Source of the DNA: B30-G6 sp964633115
Lineage (GTDB): Bacteria > Desulfobacterota > Desulfobacteria > Desulfobacterales > B30-G6
Direction: 5' to 3'
Assembly (NCBI GenBank): GCA_964633115.1
Contig: CAZWEO010000011.1
Coordinates: 1 to 64,000 of the forward strand
DNA length: 64,000 nucleotides
Each line of letters starts with the position of its first letter. The first letter of the stretch is position 1. The notes beneath the pieces were generated by a model. It saw only the letters and a list, made by a program, of their open reading frames with translations. It ran no database searches and had not been told where the DNA came from. Positions 54,015 through 62,690 of the stretch are shown piece by piece. The position numbers were made by a program, and so were the translations under genes.

Positions 54015-55727
54015 ATGAAGTTCCTAGATGGCATGCGACGCATTCGTGGGATCCGGAGAGCGGGGCATATCTCCCGCATTCTGGTCAAGCATGGATTCGG
54101 CGATTTCACCGATCGGTTGTTCAGCAAAAAAGCAGCCGAGGGGACCGGCTCCGAAGACGAAGCTTACCCGCTTAAATCGGGCTTTCCCTCTCCGGTCAGA
54201 ATTCGCCGTGTGCTGGAAGATTTGGGCCCCAGTTTTGTCAAATTGGGTCAGTTGATGAGTACCCGGGCCGATATTTTCCCACCCGAGTATATTGTTGAAT
54301 TTCGCAAATTGCAGGATCGGGTCCCACCGGTTGCGTTTGAGGAGATTCAAGCCGTCATCGAATCGCAGTTTGATCAAAAACTGGATGACATGTTCAAGTA
54401 TTTCAACCCGGAGTCCCTTGCGGCGGCTTCGGTTGCCCAGGTCCATATGGCTGAATTGCACACGGGTGAGAAAGTGGCTGTCAAAGTCATCCGACCCGGC
54501 ATTGAGAAAAAAATCCGTGAAGACATCCGACTTATGTTGACTTTGGCCGAAAGGCTAGAACGCAAATTTGAGTTGGGTAAGAAAATCGGTTTTATCAACC
54601 TGGCGCGTGAATTCGAACGAACCATCTTTAAAGAGCTGGATATGCTAACCGAGGCTGGCCATATGGAACGATTTTCGGCCTACTTCAAAGAAAGCCGCGA
54701 AATGGTAATCCCCCATGTGCATTGGGCTTACACGGCTAAGTCCGTTCTGGTTATGGAACATATGGATGGCATCAAGATGGATCAGGTGGAAAGCATGCGC
54801 GCCATGGGAATTGATCCGCGCGAAATTGCCATGATCGGATTACGCAGCTTCTCCCGCCAGATCATGGAGTTTGGACTCTTTCATGCAGACCCCCATCCCG
54901 GCAATACCATCGTTCTGCCTGACGGACGCGTGAGTCTGGTAGATTTTGGCATCATGGGATACCTGGATGAAGAAGCCATGTTGCAGATTGCCAATATTTT
55001 TCTGGGGTATGCTGAACATGATTACGAGATGGTTATCGATGCCTTCGTGAGCGCCGGATTAATAAATACAGATCAGATCGATATGGATGCCTTTCGCATT
55101 GATCTCAAAGATGTCAGCGAACCTTTTTACGGCCGATCACTGCAAACCATCTCCGCCAAGGACGTATACAATCAAGTCATGCAGGTGGTTCTGAAACACC
55201 AAATTCGCCTGCCCAGGAATTATCTGTTGCTGCTGAAAACCTTCATCCAGACCGAGGCATTGGGTAAAATTCTCGACAGCAATGCCAGCCTGCTTGAAGT
55301 TACCAAACCGTATGCCAAAGCATTGTTGGAACGCGGGTATGATGCCCAAAAGATACTCAGCAATATGGGACGGGATGTACGCAATCTAAGCGGGTATATG
55401 CGCCTGGTTCCCAAGTTTTTAAACGATATTCTCAAGATGACGGCCCAAGGTAAGCATCAGGTGGAAGTTGAGCATACCGGCATCCAAGGTTTGGATGATA
55501 AATTTGAAAAAAGTCTGAATCGTCTGGTGGTTGGTTTGGTAATTTCGGCCTCGTTAATCGCCGCGGCCTTGGTTTTAAACGCCACCTCCGGGCAACTGGC
55601 CTTAAATATTAGCCTATGGGGTCGTACCATCCCCTTGACCACGTTGCTCGGTATAGTTGGCTATAGCATGGCTACGGTATTGGGCCTTTGGTTGGTTCTT
55701 TCCATCTTTCGCTCAGGCAGACTTTAG
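54015..55727 (+). CDS. ubiB: UbiB/ABC1-family atypical kinase-like protein
   Basis: 571 residues from the ATG at 54015, after AAAGG; longer in-frame starts fall inside the repeat element. UbiB hallmarks are FVKLGQLMSTRADIFPPEY (KxGQ), the Ala-rich loop ASVAQVHMA, VAVKVIRPGIEKKI, FHADPHPGNTIVLPDGR and VDFGIMG, with two C-terminal membrane helices. UbiB proteins support ubiquinone synthesis or lipid-quinone handling by ATPase activity. Confidence 0.92.
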   Translation: MKFLDGMRRIRGIRRAGHISRILVKHGFGDFTDRLFSKKAAEGTGSEDEAYPLKSGFPSPVRIRRVLEDLGPSFVKLGQLMSTRADIFPPEYIVEFRKLQDRVPPVAFEEIQAVIESQFDQKLDDMFKYFNPESLAAASVAQVHMAELHTGEKVAVKVIRPGIEKKIREDIRLMLTLAERLERKFELGKKIGFINLAREFERTIFKELDMLTEAGHMERFSAYFKESREMVIPHVHWAYTAKSVLVMEHMDGIKMDQVESMRAMGIDPREIAMIGLRSFSRQIMEFGLFHADPHPGNTIVLPDGRVSLVDFGIMGYLDEEAMLQIANIFLGYAEHDYEMVIDAFVSAGLINTDQIDMDAFRIDLKDVSEPFYGRSLQTISAKDVYNQVMQVVLKHQIRLPRNYLLLLKTFIQTEALGKILDSNASLLEVTKPYAKALLERGYDAQKILSNMGRDVRNLSGYMRLVPKFLNDILKMTAQGKHQVEVEHTGIQGLDDKFEKSLNRLVVGLVISASLIAAALVLNATSGQLALNISLWGRTIPLTTLLGIVGYSMATVLGLWLVLSIFRSGRL

Positions 55728-55872
55728 CACGAACAGCAGTCAGCTTTCAGGTAAAAGCGATGAGCATCTGCTAGCTTATAACTTAGGGCTGATATTTACA
55801 AATCCGTAATCGGCTGTATCTTATAATATAATTAATCATGCGCAGTATAGGAAAGACATAGGAGTCACTTTT

Positions 55873-56487
55873 ATGAAAACATACGCATCTATTGGGGTTC
55901 TCATTCTGATAATGGCCTTATCAGGAACAAGCCATGCTAAAGCGCCCCATCAAATTGGACCGTTTATCTTGAACCAGGATATCGCCAATTTTGCAGACTA
56001 CGTATCTATGGACACAGCACTTCCCATCCGTCATATGGAGTCTATGCATGAGGTGGAGGTTAAGCCCATAAAAGGTTTTAAAAGTGGCCTTATCGCTTAC
56101 GGTACCTGTGTTGCTGGGAATCATATTGTACGCATCAAACTTAAATATAAAGACAACAGCAAAACCTTTTTTGAAAAGCTGAAAAAACGTATCGTTAAGC
56201 GTTTTGGTGAAAGTGACGAATACCGCGGTGACCCCTTTCACATCGTCATCGCCTGGAAATGGTCTTTTGTAACCAAAAATAATCAGAAAATCAGCCTTAC
56301 CTTGCACCACAATTCCCGTGATGAAGAAGAAAAAATGGGCAATTCCATAAAGTTATCCATGACAAGCCTAATCAGTGCTGAGCGTGATTGTCACTATAAA
56401 TCCATGGACCAAACGCGCACCGACAAAAAGAAATCAAATCCGATTGTGATGGATCAGACTGGATGGGATCTTTTCTGCCCCAGATAG
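55873..56487 (+). CDS. Secreted protein of unknown function
   Basis: 204 residues with a Sec signal peptide (MKTYASIGVLILIMALSGT, cleavage near SHA-KAP). The body is basic and has two cysteines around GTCVAGNHIV and RDCHYKS, and a last CPR. The stretch FFEKLKKRIVKRFGES suggests a helix. I recognise no family. It has an ATG 10 bp after GGAGTCACTTTT and stands alone. Confidence 0.65.
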   Translation: MKTYASIGVLILIMALSGTSHAKAPHQIGPFILNQDIANFADYVSMDTALPIRHMESMHEVEVKPIKGFKSGLIAYGTCVAGNHIVRIKLKYKDNSKTFFEKLKKRIVKRFGESDEYRGDPFHIVIAWKWSFVTKNNQKISLTLHHNSRDEEEKMGNSIKLSMTSLISAERDCHYKSMDQTRTDKKKSNPIVMDQTGWDLFCPR

Positions 56488-56801
56488 AGCGTTTGTCAGA
56501 ATAACGTCCCGAAACCGGTAGTTCTTTGAGTCTTTTTTGGGTTATCGATAACGTCCAAAATAGCTTGGTCCAAACGCTCTATTAGTTGTTCTTTTAAAAG
56601 TAACTGATTCATTGGCTTCATCTAATAAGGCTTAATACGTAACCGACTCGGAATGAGACGCTTCAATAGCATTTGAATGGCAGTACATCATGTTGCTGTT
56701 TCACTATAACCAACCCGGGAAACCAGCTTAAGTTCTTCAATCGCTGCATTGCCTGGGTTGGGAATGATTAACGACCGTGCCATATATCAAATATATGGCA
56801 C
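56485..56801. repeat. Inverted repeat and hairpin in the gap after the secreted-protein gene
   Basis: TAGAGCGTTTG (56485-56495, starting in the stop codon) and CAAACGCTCTA (56571-56581) are exact inverted 11-mers, with 75 nt between. Further on, GTGCCATATAT (56777-56787) and ATATATGGCAC (56791-56801) form an 11-bp hairpin with a CAA loop. Neither is followed by T-runs. The 465-bp gap holds no gene that I can support. Confidence 0.55.
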
Positions 56802-56952
56802 AATGTCCCTAAAAGTCTAGATTTTTTGTTGATGAAATCAACACCATAGCGGTTGTCATAATCTCACATAAATCTGGACCGTTAAGTAAAAAAGTCTTTA
56901 CTTATTTAAACGATTATCAATCGGAACATAACTATGACAACCGGTATAGAGC

Positions 56953-57840
56953 ATGGCGCTTACTTTCAAACAAATCGCCTGGAACGGTATTCAATTTTCA
57001 ATACCCGTCACATGGGAACTCGTATGGGTCGATTCCCGTCATTTGACCTTCCACGAAAATGGCACCCCGGCCATGGAAATAAAATGGGGCCCAATAAAGG
57101 GTCGCTTTTCTCACCGATCCCAATTGAAAAATATTGCCAGAGGGCACAAATCCCGCCCTGGCCAAAAAATCATTAAATGGCAGTTGCCACCAACGTGGGT
57201 ACAGGCGTTGACATCATTTACTAGCCAAGGCTTTTGCTGGCAAACAGACGCAGACAGTGGCCATGGTGCCACCCTTTATTGCTCAGCATGTAATAACGCG
57301 ATTATTTTCCAGATATTTGATATTCACAACCGCCTAACGGATCCAAGTGTGCTTCAGTTCCTCAAGACAGTGTCTGATCACCGTGATGATGACTGCACTT
57401 GCTGGCAACTTTTCGAAATTCAGGCCCAGCTACCAAAATCATTGCATCTGAATCACTATCATTTCAAACCGGGAAATCATGAACTTGCCCTTTCAAATAG
57501 ATCTATGGCAGTAAGATTATTGCGGTGGGCACCAGCATCAGCACTGCTGGCCAAGTCTAACCTATCAGAGTTTATAGCCGGTACGTTACCACTCCGCTTT
57601 GAACAACTAAAAAGAACGTCTATACATGGATATCCGGCCGTTGAATGGCGCAATTACGAGAAGGCTGGCTGGCCTAGCCGGTTGAAGCGTATAAGCATCA
57701 GACCGGCCTTTAAGTGGGTGATTGCTTGGCATATAGAAGCTTGCAATCGCATTTTGGGGATCAGCCTAGAAAGCAAAAAACCGATTGATCCCAATCAAAT
57801 AACGCAAATCTCTAATAATTTTCGCCTGAATCAATCTTAA
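56953..57840 (+). CDS. Unknown protein upstream of a PqqD-like gene
   Basis: 295 residues, soluble, no signal. Cysteine features: GFCWQTDADSGH, TLYCSACNNAI and DDCTCWQLFEI. Two loosely similar halves are possible: FKQIAWNGIQFSIPVTWELV early and AVEWRNYEKAGWPS-like pattern late. I do not recognise it. It is 28 bp upstream of the PqqD-like gene, so the two are one unit. Ribosome site is weak. Confidence 0.6.
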   Translation: MALTFKQIAWNGIQFSIPVTWELVWVDSRHLTFHENGTPAMEIKWGPIKGRFSHRSQLKNIARGHKSRPGQKIIKWQLPPTWVQALTSFTSQGFCWQTDADSGHGATLYCSACNNAIIFQIFDIHNRLTDPSVLQFLKTVSDHRDDDCTCWQLFEIQAQLPKSLHLNHYHFKPGNHELALSNRSMAVRLLRWAPASALLAKSNLSEFIAGTLPLRFEQLKRTSIHGYPAVEWRNYEKAGWPSRLKRISIRPAFKWVIAWHIEACNRILGISLESKKPIDPNQITQISNNFRLNQS

Positions 57841-57868
57841 TATATGTTACAATTGGTATAATCTTGGA

Positions 57869-58255
57869 ATGAGCACAAATTCAAAACAAAACTCATTGCC
57901 GCGCATGAACAAACAACGCGCCCTAACGGTAATCCCAGTTCAAAATAGTGAGGTCACTACGCAGGTAAGCTCATCCGGACACATATTAATCCGCTACCCG
58001 GTGACAGTTCGCCCTTGGATGGCCAAGTTGTTGCGACGATTTACGGACACCTCACCGCAGATACGTTTTCGGAAACTCCAATTGGATAATCTGGGAACAA
58101 ATGTTTGGCAAATGATTGACGGGAAACGAACGGTTCAGGATATTATCGATGAATTTGCCCAACTCCATCAGCTACCGACGGCAGAATCGGAAAGCGCCAT
58201 CACCCAATTTTTTAGAGATTTAGGCAAGCGGGGTTTGGTTGGTATGCGGTCCTAA
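57869..58255 (+). CDS. PqqD-family (RRE-like) protein
   Basis: 128 residues. The C-terminal 75 residues show the PqqD pattern: KLQLDNLGTNVWQMIDGKRTVQDIIDEF then HQLPTAESESAITQFF and DLGKRGLVGM. PqqD-like domains bind precursor peptides for radical SAM enzymes, but no radical SAM gene or peptide gene is seen here. A non-RiPP use, as an adaptor, is likely. It ends facing the STAS gene. Confidence 0.75.
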   Translation: MSTNSKQNSLPRMNKQRALTVIPVQNSEVTTQVSSSGHILIRYPVTVRPWMAKLLRRFTDTSPQIRFRKLQLDNLGTNVWQMIDGKRTVQDIIDEFAQLHQLPTAESESAITQFFRDLGKRGLVGMRS

Positions 58256-58279
58256 ATTCGCTGCATGAAAATTGGCTAG

Positions 58280-58612
58280 CTAAAATGATTTCAGTGCTTC
58301 TTCTCGATTCTCTACAATAGGTAGAAAGGCATCAAAACCTGCGATTTCAAAGACTTCTTTGACATAATCCTGCATGGAACACAGCATTATTTTTCCTTTT
58401 TCCCGGTTCAGCGCTTTGGTTGCCTTTAGAATGACCCGTAAGCCGGCGCTGGAAATATAGTCGATATCTTTGAAATCGATCACCATCTGTTTGGATCCAT
58501 CGGTGATGGCACCGAATATTTTTTCTTCAAAACCCTGCGAGGTATTGGAATCGAGTCGGCCATTTAACTTAAAAACACTGATGGCATCCTGTTTTTCTAA
58601 CGTAATTTCCAT
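58280..58612 (-). CDS. STAS-domain anti-sigma factor antagonist
   Basis: About 110 residues from the ATG at 58612, with GGAGGAAATC before it. STAS fold: FKLNGRLDSNTSQGFEEKI, then the phosphorylation site DIDYISSAGLRVIL (Ser-Ser-Ala-Gly-Leu), and a C-terminal helix. It would be phosphorylated by the RsbW-like kinase upstream and dephosphorylated by the SpoIIE-type phosphatase at the window end. Confidence 0.9.
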   Translation of the reverse strand: MEITLEKQDAISVFKLNGRLDSNTSQGFEEKIFGAITDGSKQMVIDFKDIDYISSAGLRVILKATKALNREKGKIMLCSMQDYVKEVFEIAGFDAFLPIVENREEALKSF

Positions 58613-58690
58613 GATTTCCTCCATATTCCTTAAGCGGATCCGATTAACAAATATGTAGACCCGGATGGTGCTTTGTTTTATACGTTCACG

Positions 58691-58728
58691 GTCAGCGGCT
58701 GAGGTTTAGCGGCATAATGCCGGCTGAC
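58691..58728 (-). promoter_or_regulatory. Nested hairpin between the RsbW-like and STAS genes
   Basis: GTCAGC (58691-58696) pairs with GCTGAC (58723-58728). Inside, CGGCAT (58710-58715) pairs with ATGCCG (58717-58722). It lies directly after the kinase stop codon and may separate the transcript levels of the two genes. Confidence 0.45.
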
Positions 58729-58733
58729 ACCGT

Positions 58734-59162
58734 TTAATCACATACCACAATTTTTCGTTTCAACTCGATGATATTTTTATCCCCGACGCGTTGATATTGG
58801 ACGTCGTCCATCAGCTTCTTGATTAGGTGAATTCCCAATCCACCGACTTGACACTCTTCGATGCCGCACTGAAAATCCGGGGGCTCCACAGCCAACGGAT
58901 TAAAGGGGATACCATCATCCTCAATTCGCATGTGCATCTGGTTATCTTCGACACTTACATCGATTTTGATGGAATGCTCTTTTTGATCCTTAAAACCATA
59001 GGAGATAATATTGGTAAATAACTCATCCAATGCGAGATTGATTTCAAACACGGATTTATCCGAAAGACCGATGGATCTGCCCAGTTCCTCACACTTTTCA
59101 CACAAGCGATCCAATTCGGACTGATCGTTTTTTAACTCAAAGGCATAGGCTTTTTTGGCCAT
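58734..59162 (-). CDS. RsbW/SpoIIAB-like serine kinase (ATPase domain)
   Basis: 142 residues. HATPase motifs: the N box EINLALDELFTNIISYGF, the G1 box RIEDDGIPFNP and the G2 box GGLGIHLIKKLMDDVQY. It is an anti-sigma factor or protein kinase that acts on the STAS protein. No sigma factor is adjacent, so the target may be an enzyme or transporter. Confidence 0.88.
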   Translation of the reverse strand: MAKKAYAFELKNDQSELDRLCEKCEELGRSIGLSDKSVFEINLALDELFTNIISYGFKDQKEHSIKIDVSVEDNQMHMRIEDDGIPFNPLAVEPPDFQCGIEECQVGGLGIHLIKKLMDDVQYQRVGDKNIIELKRKIVVCD

Positions 59163-59198
59163 TATACAATACCCTTCAATAAATCCCGCAACTCATTA

Positions 59199-59220
59199 GA
59201 AGTGGTTTTAAAGCCACTTC
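59199..59220. repeat. Palindrome related to the MITE-like ends
   Basis: GAAGTGGTTTTAAAGCCACTTC is a near-perfect palindrome that resembles the two ends of the 53840-53982 element joined (left GAAGTGGTTT, right CCACTTC). It is in the gap between the kinase and the cNMP gene and may be an excision trace or a minimal copy. Confidence 0.5.
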
Positions 59221-59387
59221 AGAAATTATGGATAGCATATCAACCATTTTACTTCAACAAACATAGTATCTCGTTAAAACGAACTAACTCAACTCCGGTC
59301 CTCGTTTAGAGGTACCTGAATCCGGATATTGAGTGATTAAGTAAATTGATCAAAGGTTGTAAAGTATCACTCAGCCATTATTTCCGG

Positions 59388-59912
59388 TTAAAGCAAGCTG
59401 ACCCCCAACTGCTTCAAACATTCGCTGCACTGATCCATGCGCCCGGCCAAAAATGATTTTTCCCACGTATCGATTTGACCCACGAGGGCCTTAAAAAAGC
59501 TAGGCATCAGATCCTGAAATTTGGACATGGTGCGTGAAAATTTTTCGCGGTTTAAAATGAGGCAGGTGGTCTCTGTCTCTGCTCTCACCGAATAGAGACG
59601 TTGCATGGATCCCATCAGCGACATGCCGCCGATAAATTCTCCGGCCTCAATTTCACGCACCGATTGGACACTGCCTCCCTCCTCGCGTTCAAGCTTGGCC
59701 TGACCCTCGATGACATAAAAAGCCTGACCATCATCTTCTCCCTGGCGAATGAGGTACTCTCCCTGCTTGAACTTTTCACGAGCACATAGATAGGCGAATA
59801 CCTTTAGCGATTCCAGGGGCACAACCGCGAAGAGATAGGTTTGCCTTAACAATTCCAGATTCTGATCAAGCTCACTGGTTGCTGACGTATTATTTGTTTC
59901 CAACGAGTTCAT
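59388..59912 (-). CDS. Cyclic-nucleotide-binding-domain protein
   Basis: 174 residues with one cNMP-binding beta-roll (EKFKQGEYLIRQGEDDGQAF, AGEFIGGMSLMGSMQRLYSV) and no helix-turn-helix. The phosphate-binding cassette is incomplete, so it may sense protein or ligand differently. A C-terminal CSEC pair is present. Its start lies 23 bp inside the end of the ABC gene, so the two are coupled. Confidence 0.83.
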   Translation of the reverse strand: MNSLETNNTSATSELDQNLELLRQTYLFAVVPLESLKVFAYLCAREKFKQGEYLIRQGEDDGQAFYVIEGQAKLEREEGGSVQSVREIEAGEFIGGMSLMGSMQRLYSVRAETETTCLILNREKFSRTMSKFQDLMPSFFKALVGQIDTWEKSFLAGRMDQCSECLKQLGVSLL

Positions 59913-62412
59913 AAAGCATTCCTTTCCGAGCCATCAGGTTGTCATAGGTATCCATCTCAAGAATCTTTCCGGATTTCATAACAGCGACCTTATCGAAGTT
60001 CTGAATGGTATCCAAACGATGGACCACTGAAATCAGGGTACTTTTTTTCTTCCAGCGTGTTTCCAAAAGATTCAGAATTCTAGCTTGCGATCGATTGTCC
60101 AGCGCTGAAGTGGCCTCATCCATGATTAAGATTCGGGGCTTTTTAAGAAATGCCCTGGCGATAGCCAGTTTCTGGCGCTGACCGCCAGAAAGATTATCAC
60201 CTTTACTGCCCACATTATATTGCAGGCCGATTTCGACAATCTGCTCCAAAAGATCCTCTTCAACTAAAAGCTGAATGATACTCTGGTTGATGCGTTCTTG
60301 TGCCTGGGCATGGCCCGTTGTAATTTTTCCAAAGAAAATGTTGCTCAGGATTGTTTGTGAATACATGTATGCGGACATCTGGTAGAAGGTGTAGGCTTCA
60401 GGATCGTCTTCGCTAATACGTTTTCGAAAGAGAGCGCGACCTTCTAAAATGAGGTCTTCCAACATCTGCGGCATGGATACCATTTTATGGGTGCCGGGCG
60501 TAAAACGTAAGGCCACATCCAGGAGCTGTTCCCGATTTTGGGCTGAAAAATCATGCAGCCTTTTAGCCTTCAGGGAGTCCACCAATTGGATAAAATCCTC
60601 CAATTCCGAGGGCTGGATGGGGCTCTGTTCGAAAAATATGGCATCTTGAGGCAGCTCCCTTAAGATCTCGACAGATTGCTTTACCAAATCGACCGAAAGC
60701 GTCAGCAAGGGGCGGGTTAAATCGGCTTCATCTAAAAATTTGAGGAAATAAGTGTTGCGGCACAGGTTATCCGCTGCAAATGAATCTTTATTGGGCGTGC
60801 CAAAAGTCAAATTCTCAGCGATGTTTGAATGATACAGATAGCGATCCTGGTTAAAAAATTCTACATAATCAGCTAGTTCCTGCCCAAAATTGCGCTGGAA
60901 GTTTTCACGAACCCGTATGAGTGTATCGGCTAAGTCCTGATTCTCACCATGGATCAGCACGGTGTTTAGTCCAAAACGGAGCACGTCCACAAAAATACCC
61001 GTTTGGTGCAAGATTGCAATAATGTCATCCAAACTGGGCAAATTCTCCGGATTGGGTTCAATTCGCTCTCCCAATCTGGCTTCACAGGAGTACAAGATAT
61101 TTTCTTGGATTGTGCCGTTGAAAATAAAAGGTGATTGGGCGACCATACCGACATTATTGACGATATCCTGCTTGGTCAGATTATCAATATTCTGGTCCCC
61201 GATTTGAATCTTTCCGCTGGAATGTTTATATAGCTGGCCGATACAGGCCGCCAGCGTACTTTTACCGCTACCTGAAAATCCCACCAGGGCCATATGTTCA
61301 CCCGGTGCCAAGTTTATATTGATGTTATCCAACAACTGGATACCACTATCGGTCAAAAAAGATAAATTATTGGCTTCGATACTGCCGTCCAGTTCCATGG
61401 GTTCGCGCTCTTTGGGTTCCAGAGCAAAATCCGGTTCCACATCAAAGTATCCCATGGTGCGCCGATAGATAACAGATCCATTCTGATAGACCTGATAAAA
61501 TTCAATCATTTCCTTCCAGGGATCGAACAACTTCTCTTGGGCCGAAATGAAAACCACCAAGGATCCCAGTTCCAAACGCCCGTTGATGGCCAACCAACCG
61601 CCCAGGAGAAACACCAAAAAAGGGCCCAGGCTGGTGAAAAAGCCGTTCAAGGACTTAACTGCATAGCGATAAAGATTCCAAACAATACGTCTTTTATATA
61701 AACGGTCGACCAGGTTATCATATTTTCGATTTTCAATGGCGTGGGCGCCGTGACCTTGTATTTCATGAACACCGGATGCCGATTCAGTAATTCGGGATGA
61801 ATACTTGCGGGCGGCATCTACGCGTTTCTTGTTGGCTTTGTTTACGCGCCGTTGCAGCAAGGGCAGTACAAAAGCCACAATGGGATAGATGCTGAGAGAT
61901 ATGAGCGCCAGCAGCCAGTTGAGATAAAACAGATAGACGGCAAATGCCAGCAAGGTCAGCAGGTTGGTCAATGGGGCCGCAATTGAAAGACCCACAAAGT
62001 TGCCCGGTAGGGTCAACTCGGTGACCAGTGCATTGACAATCGTGCCCGCTTGGGTTTTGCGGAAAAAACCCATGGGCAGGTTTAAAATATGGGCATACAG
62101 CGCTTTGCGCATCCGCGCGGTTGTACGTTCCGCAATTAAGGTCTGAATCACGTTGGTCAGATATTTTAGAGAGCTAGCGGCGATCACCGCTAAAAGATAG
62201 ATTCCGCAAAAGAACACCAATAAATCGACATCTCCCAGATTGATGGCTTCATTTACGATACGTCTTTGCATCATCAGGGGCAGCACCCGGGCAAAAACCA
62301 TGGTGCCGATTATCAACAATAGTGTTACCTGGAGTTTGACGTTGCTAGGAAATATCCAGGAGAACAGGGATCTCTTGACGACGGGAATATCAGCCTTGGG
62401 CATAGGTTTCAC
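59890..62412 (-). CDS. ABC exporter with a 250-residue insertion in the ATPase domain
   Basis: 840 residues: six-helix membrane domain (about 20-320), Walker A GFSGSGKST near 378, Q-loop near 425 and signature LSGGQRQKLA near 741. Walker B follows (ILIMDEATSALD), then the H-loop in VVHRLDT. The Walker A to signature distance is about 360 residues instead of about 105. The insert carries two further copies of a Q-loop-like pattern (NQDRYLYHSNIAENLTFG near 519 and YMYSQTILSNIFFGK near 680) that match AQSPFIFNGTIQENILYS near 425. It is coupled to the cNMP gene and sits beside a partner-switching kinase and phosphatase. Confidence 0.85.
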   Translation of the reverse strand: MKPMPKADIPVVKRSLFSWIFPSNVKLQVTLLLIIGTMVFARVLPLMMQRRIVNEAINLGDVDLLVFFCGIYLLAVIAASSLKYLTNVIQTLIAERTTARMRKALYAHILNLPMGFFRKTQAGTIVNALVTELTLPGNFVGLSIAAPLTNLLTLLAFAVYLFYLNWLLALISLSIYPIVAFVLPLLQRRVNKANKKRVDAARKYSSRITESASGVHEIQGHGAHAIENRKYDNLVDRLYKRRIVWNLYRYAVKSLNGFFTSLGPFLVFLLGGWLAINGRLELGSLVVFISAQEKLFDPWKEMIEFYQVYQNGSVIYRRTMGYFDVEPDFALEPKEREPMELDGSIEANNLSFLTDSGIQLLDNININLAPGEHMALVGFSGSGKSTLAACIGQLYKHSSGKIQIGDQNIDNLTKQDIVNNVGMVAQSPFIFNGTIQENILYSCEARLGERIEPNPENLPSLDDIIAILHQTGIFVDVLRFGLNTVLIHGENQDLADTLIRVRENFQRNFGQELADYVEFFNQDRYLYHSNIAENLTFGTPNKDSFAADNLCRNTYFLKFLDEADLTRPLLTLSVDLVKQSVEILRELPQDAIFFEQSPIQPSELEDFIQLVDSLKAKRLHDFSAQNREQLLDVALRFTPGTHKMVSMPQMLEDLILEGRALFRKRISEDDPEAYTFYQMSAYMYSQTILSNIFFGKITTGHAQAQERINQSIIQLLVEEDLLEQIVEIGLQYNVGSKGDNLSGGQRQKLAIARAFLKKPRILIMDEATSALDNRSQARILNLLETRWKKKSTLISVVHRLDTIQNFDKVAVMKSGKILEMDTYDNLMARKGMLYELVGNK

Positions 62413-62645
62413 CTGCTATTTTATAGGTACAACTTAAATATGGGAGTTCCATCGGGCTTTCAGACTGAAGCTGTTTAGGCTGTTGGCCCTAATAATCACA
62501 TAGCCTATTGCTAACTCAGACTTTTTAGCTCTTCCAGATATCTATGATTCTATTCGTGTCAGAATTTTTATCAATATTTATATTATCTTTGAATAGAAAC
62601 GTTCTCAAAATTTGGATTTTGGTTCAAGCCCAACAAATGATATTT

Positions 62646-62662
62646 ATCCGCCTCTGGCGGAT
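62646..62662 (-). terminator. Hairpin after the phosphatase gene
   Basis: ATCCGCC (62646-62652) pairs with GGCGGAT (62656-62662), TCT loop. It lies 29 bp past the phosphatase stop. The T-run on the minus strand is weak (AAATATCATTTG), so a poor terminator at best. Confidence 0.4.
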
Positions 62663-62690
62663 TAGCCAAAAGACTTTTTTGAGGATGCTT

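Noticed and set aside
56934..57176. An 80-codon ORF starting just before the unknown 295-residue gene
   Set aside because: It lies almost wholly inside the larger gene in another frame, is rich in Arg/Pro/His as shadow frames are, and has no ribosome site.
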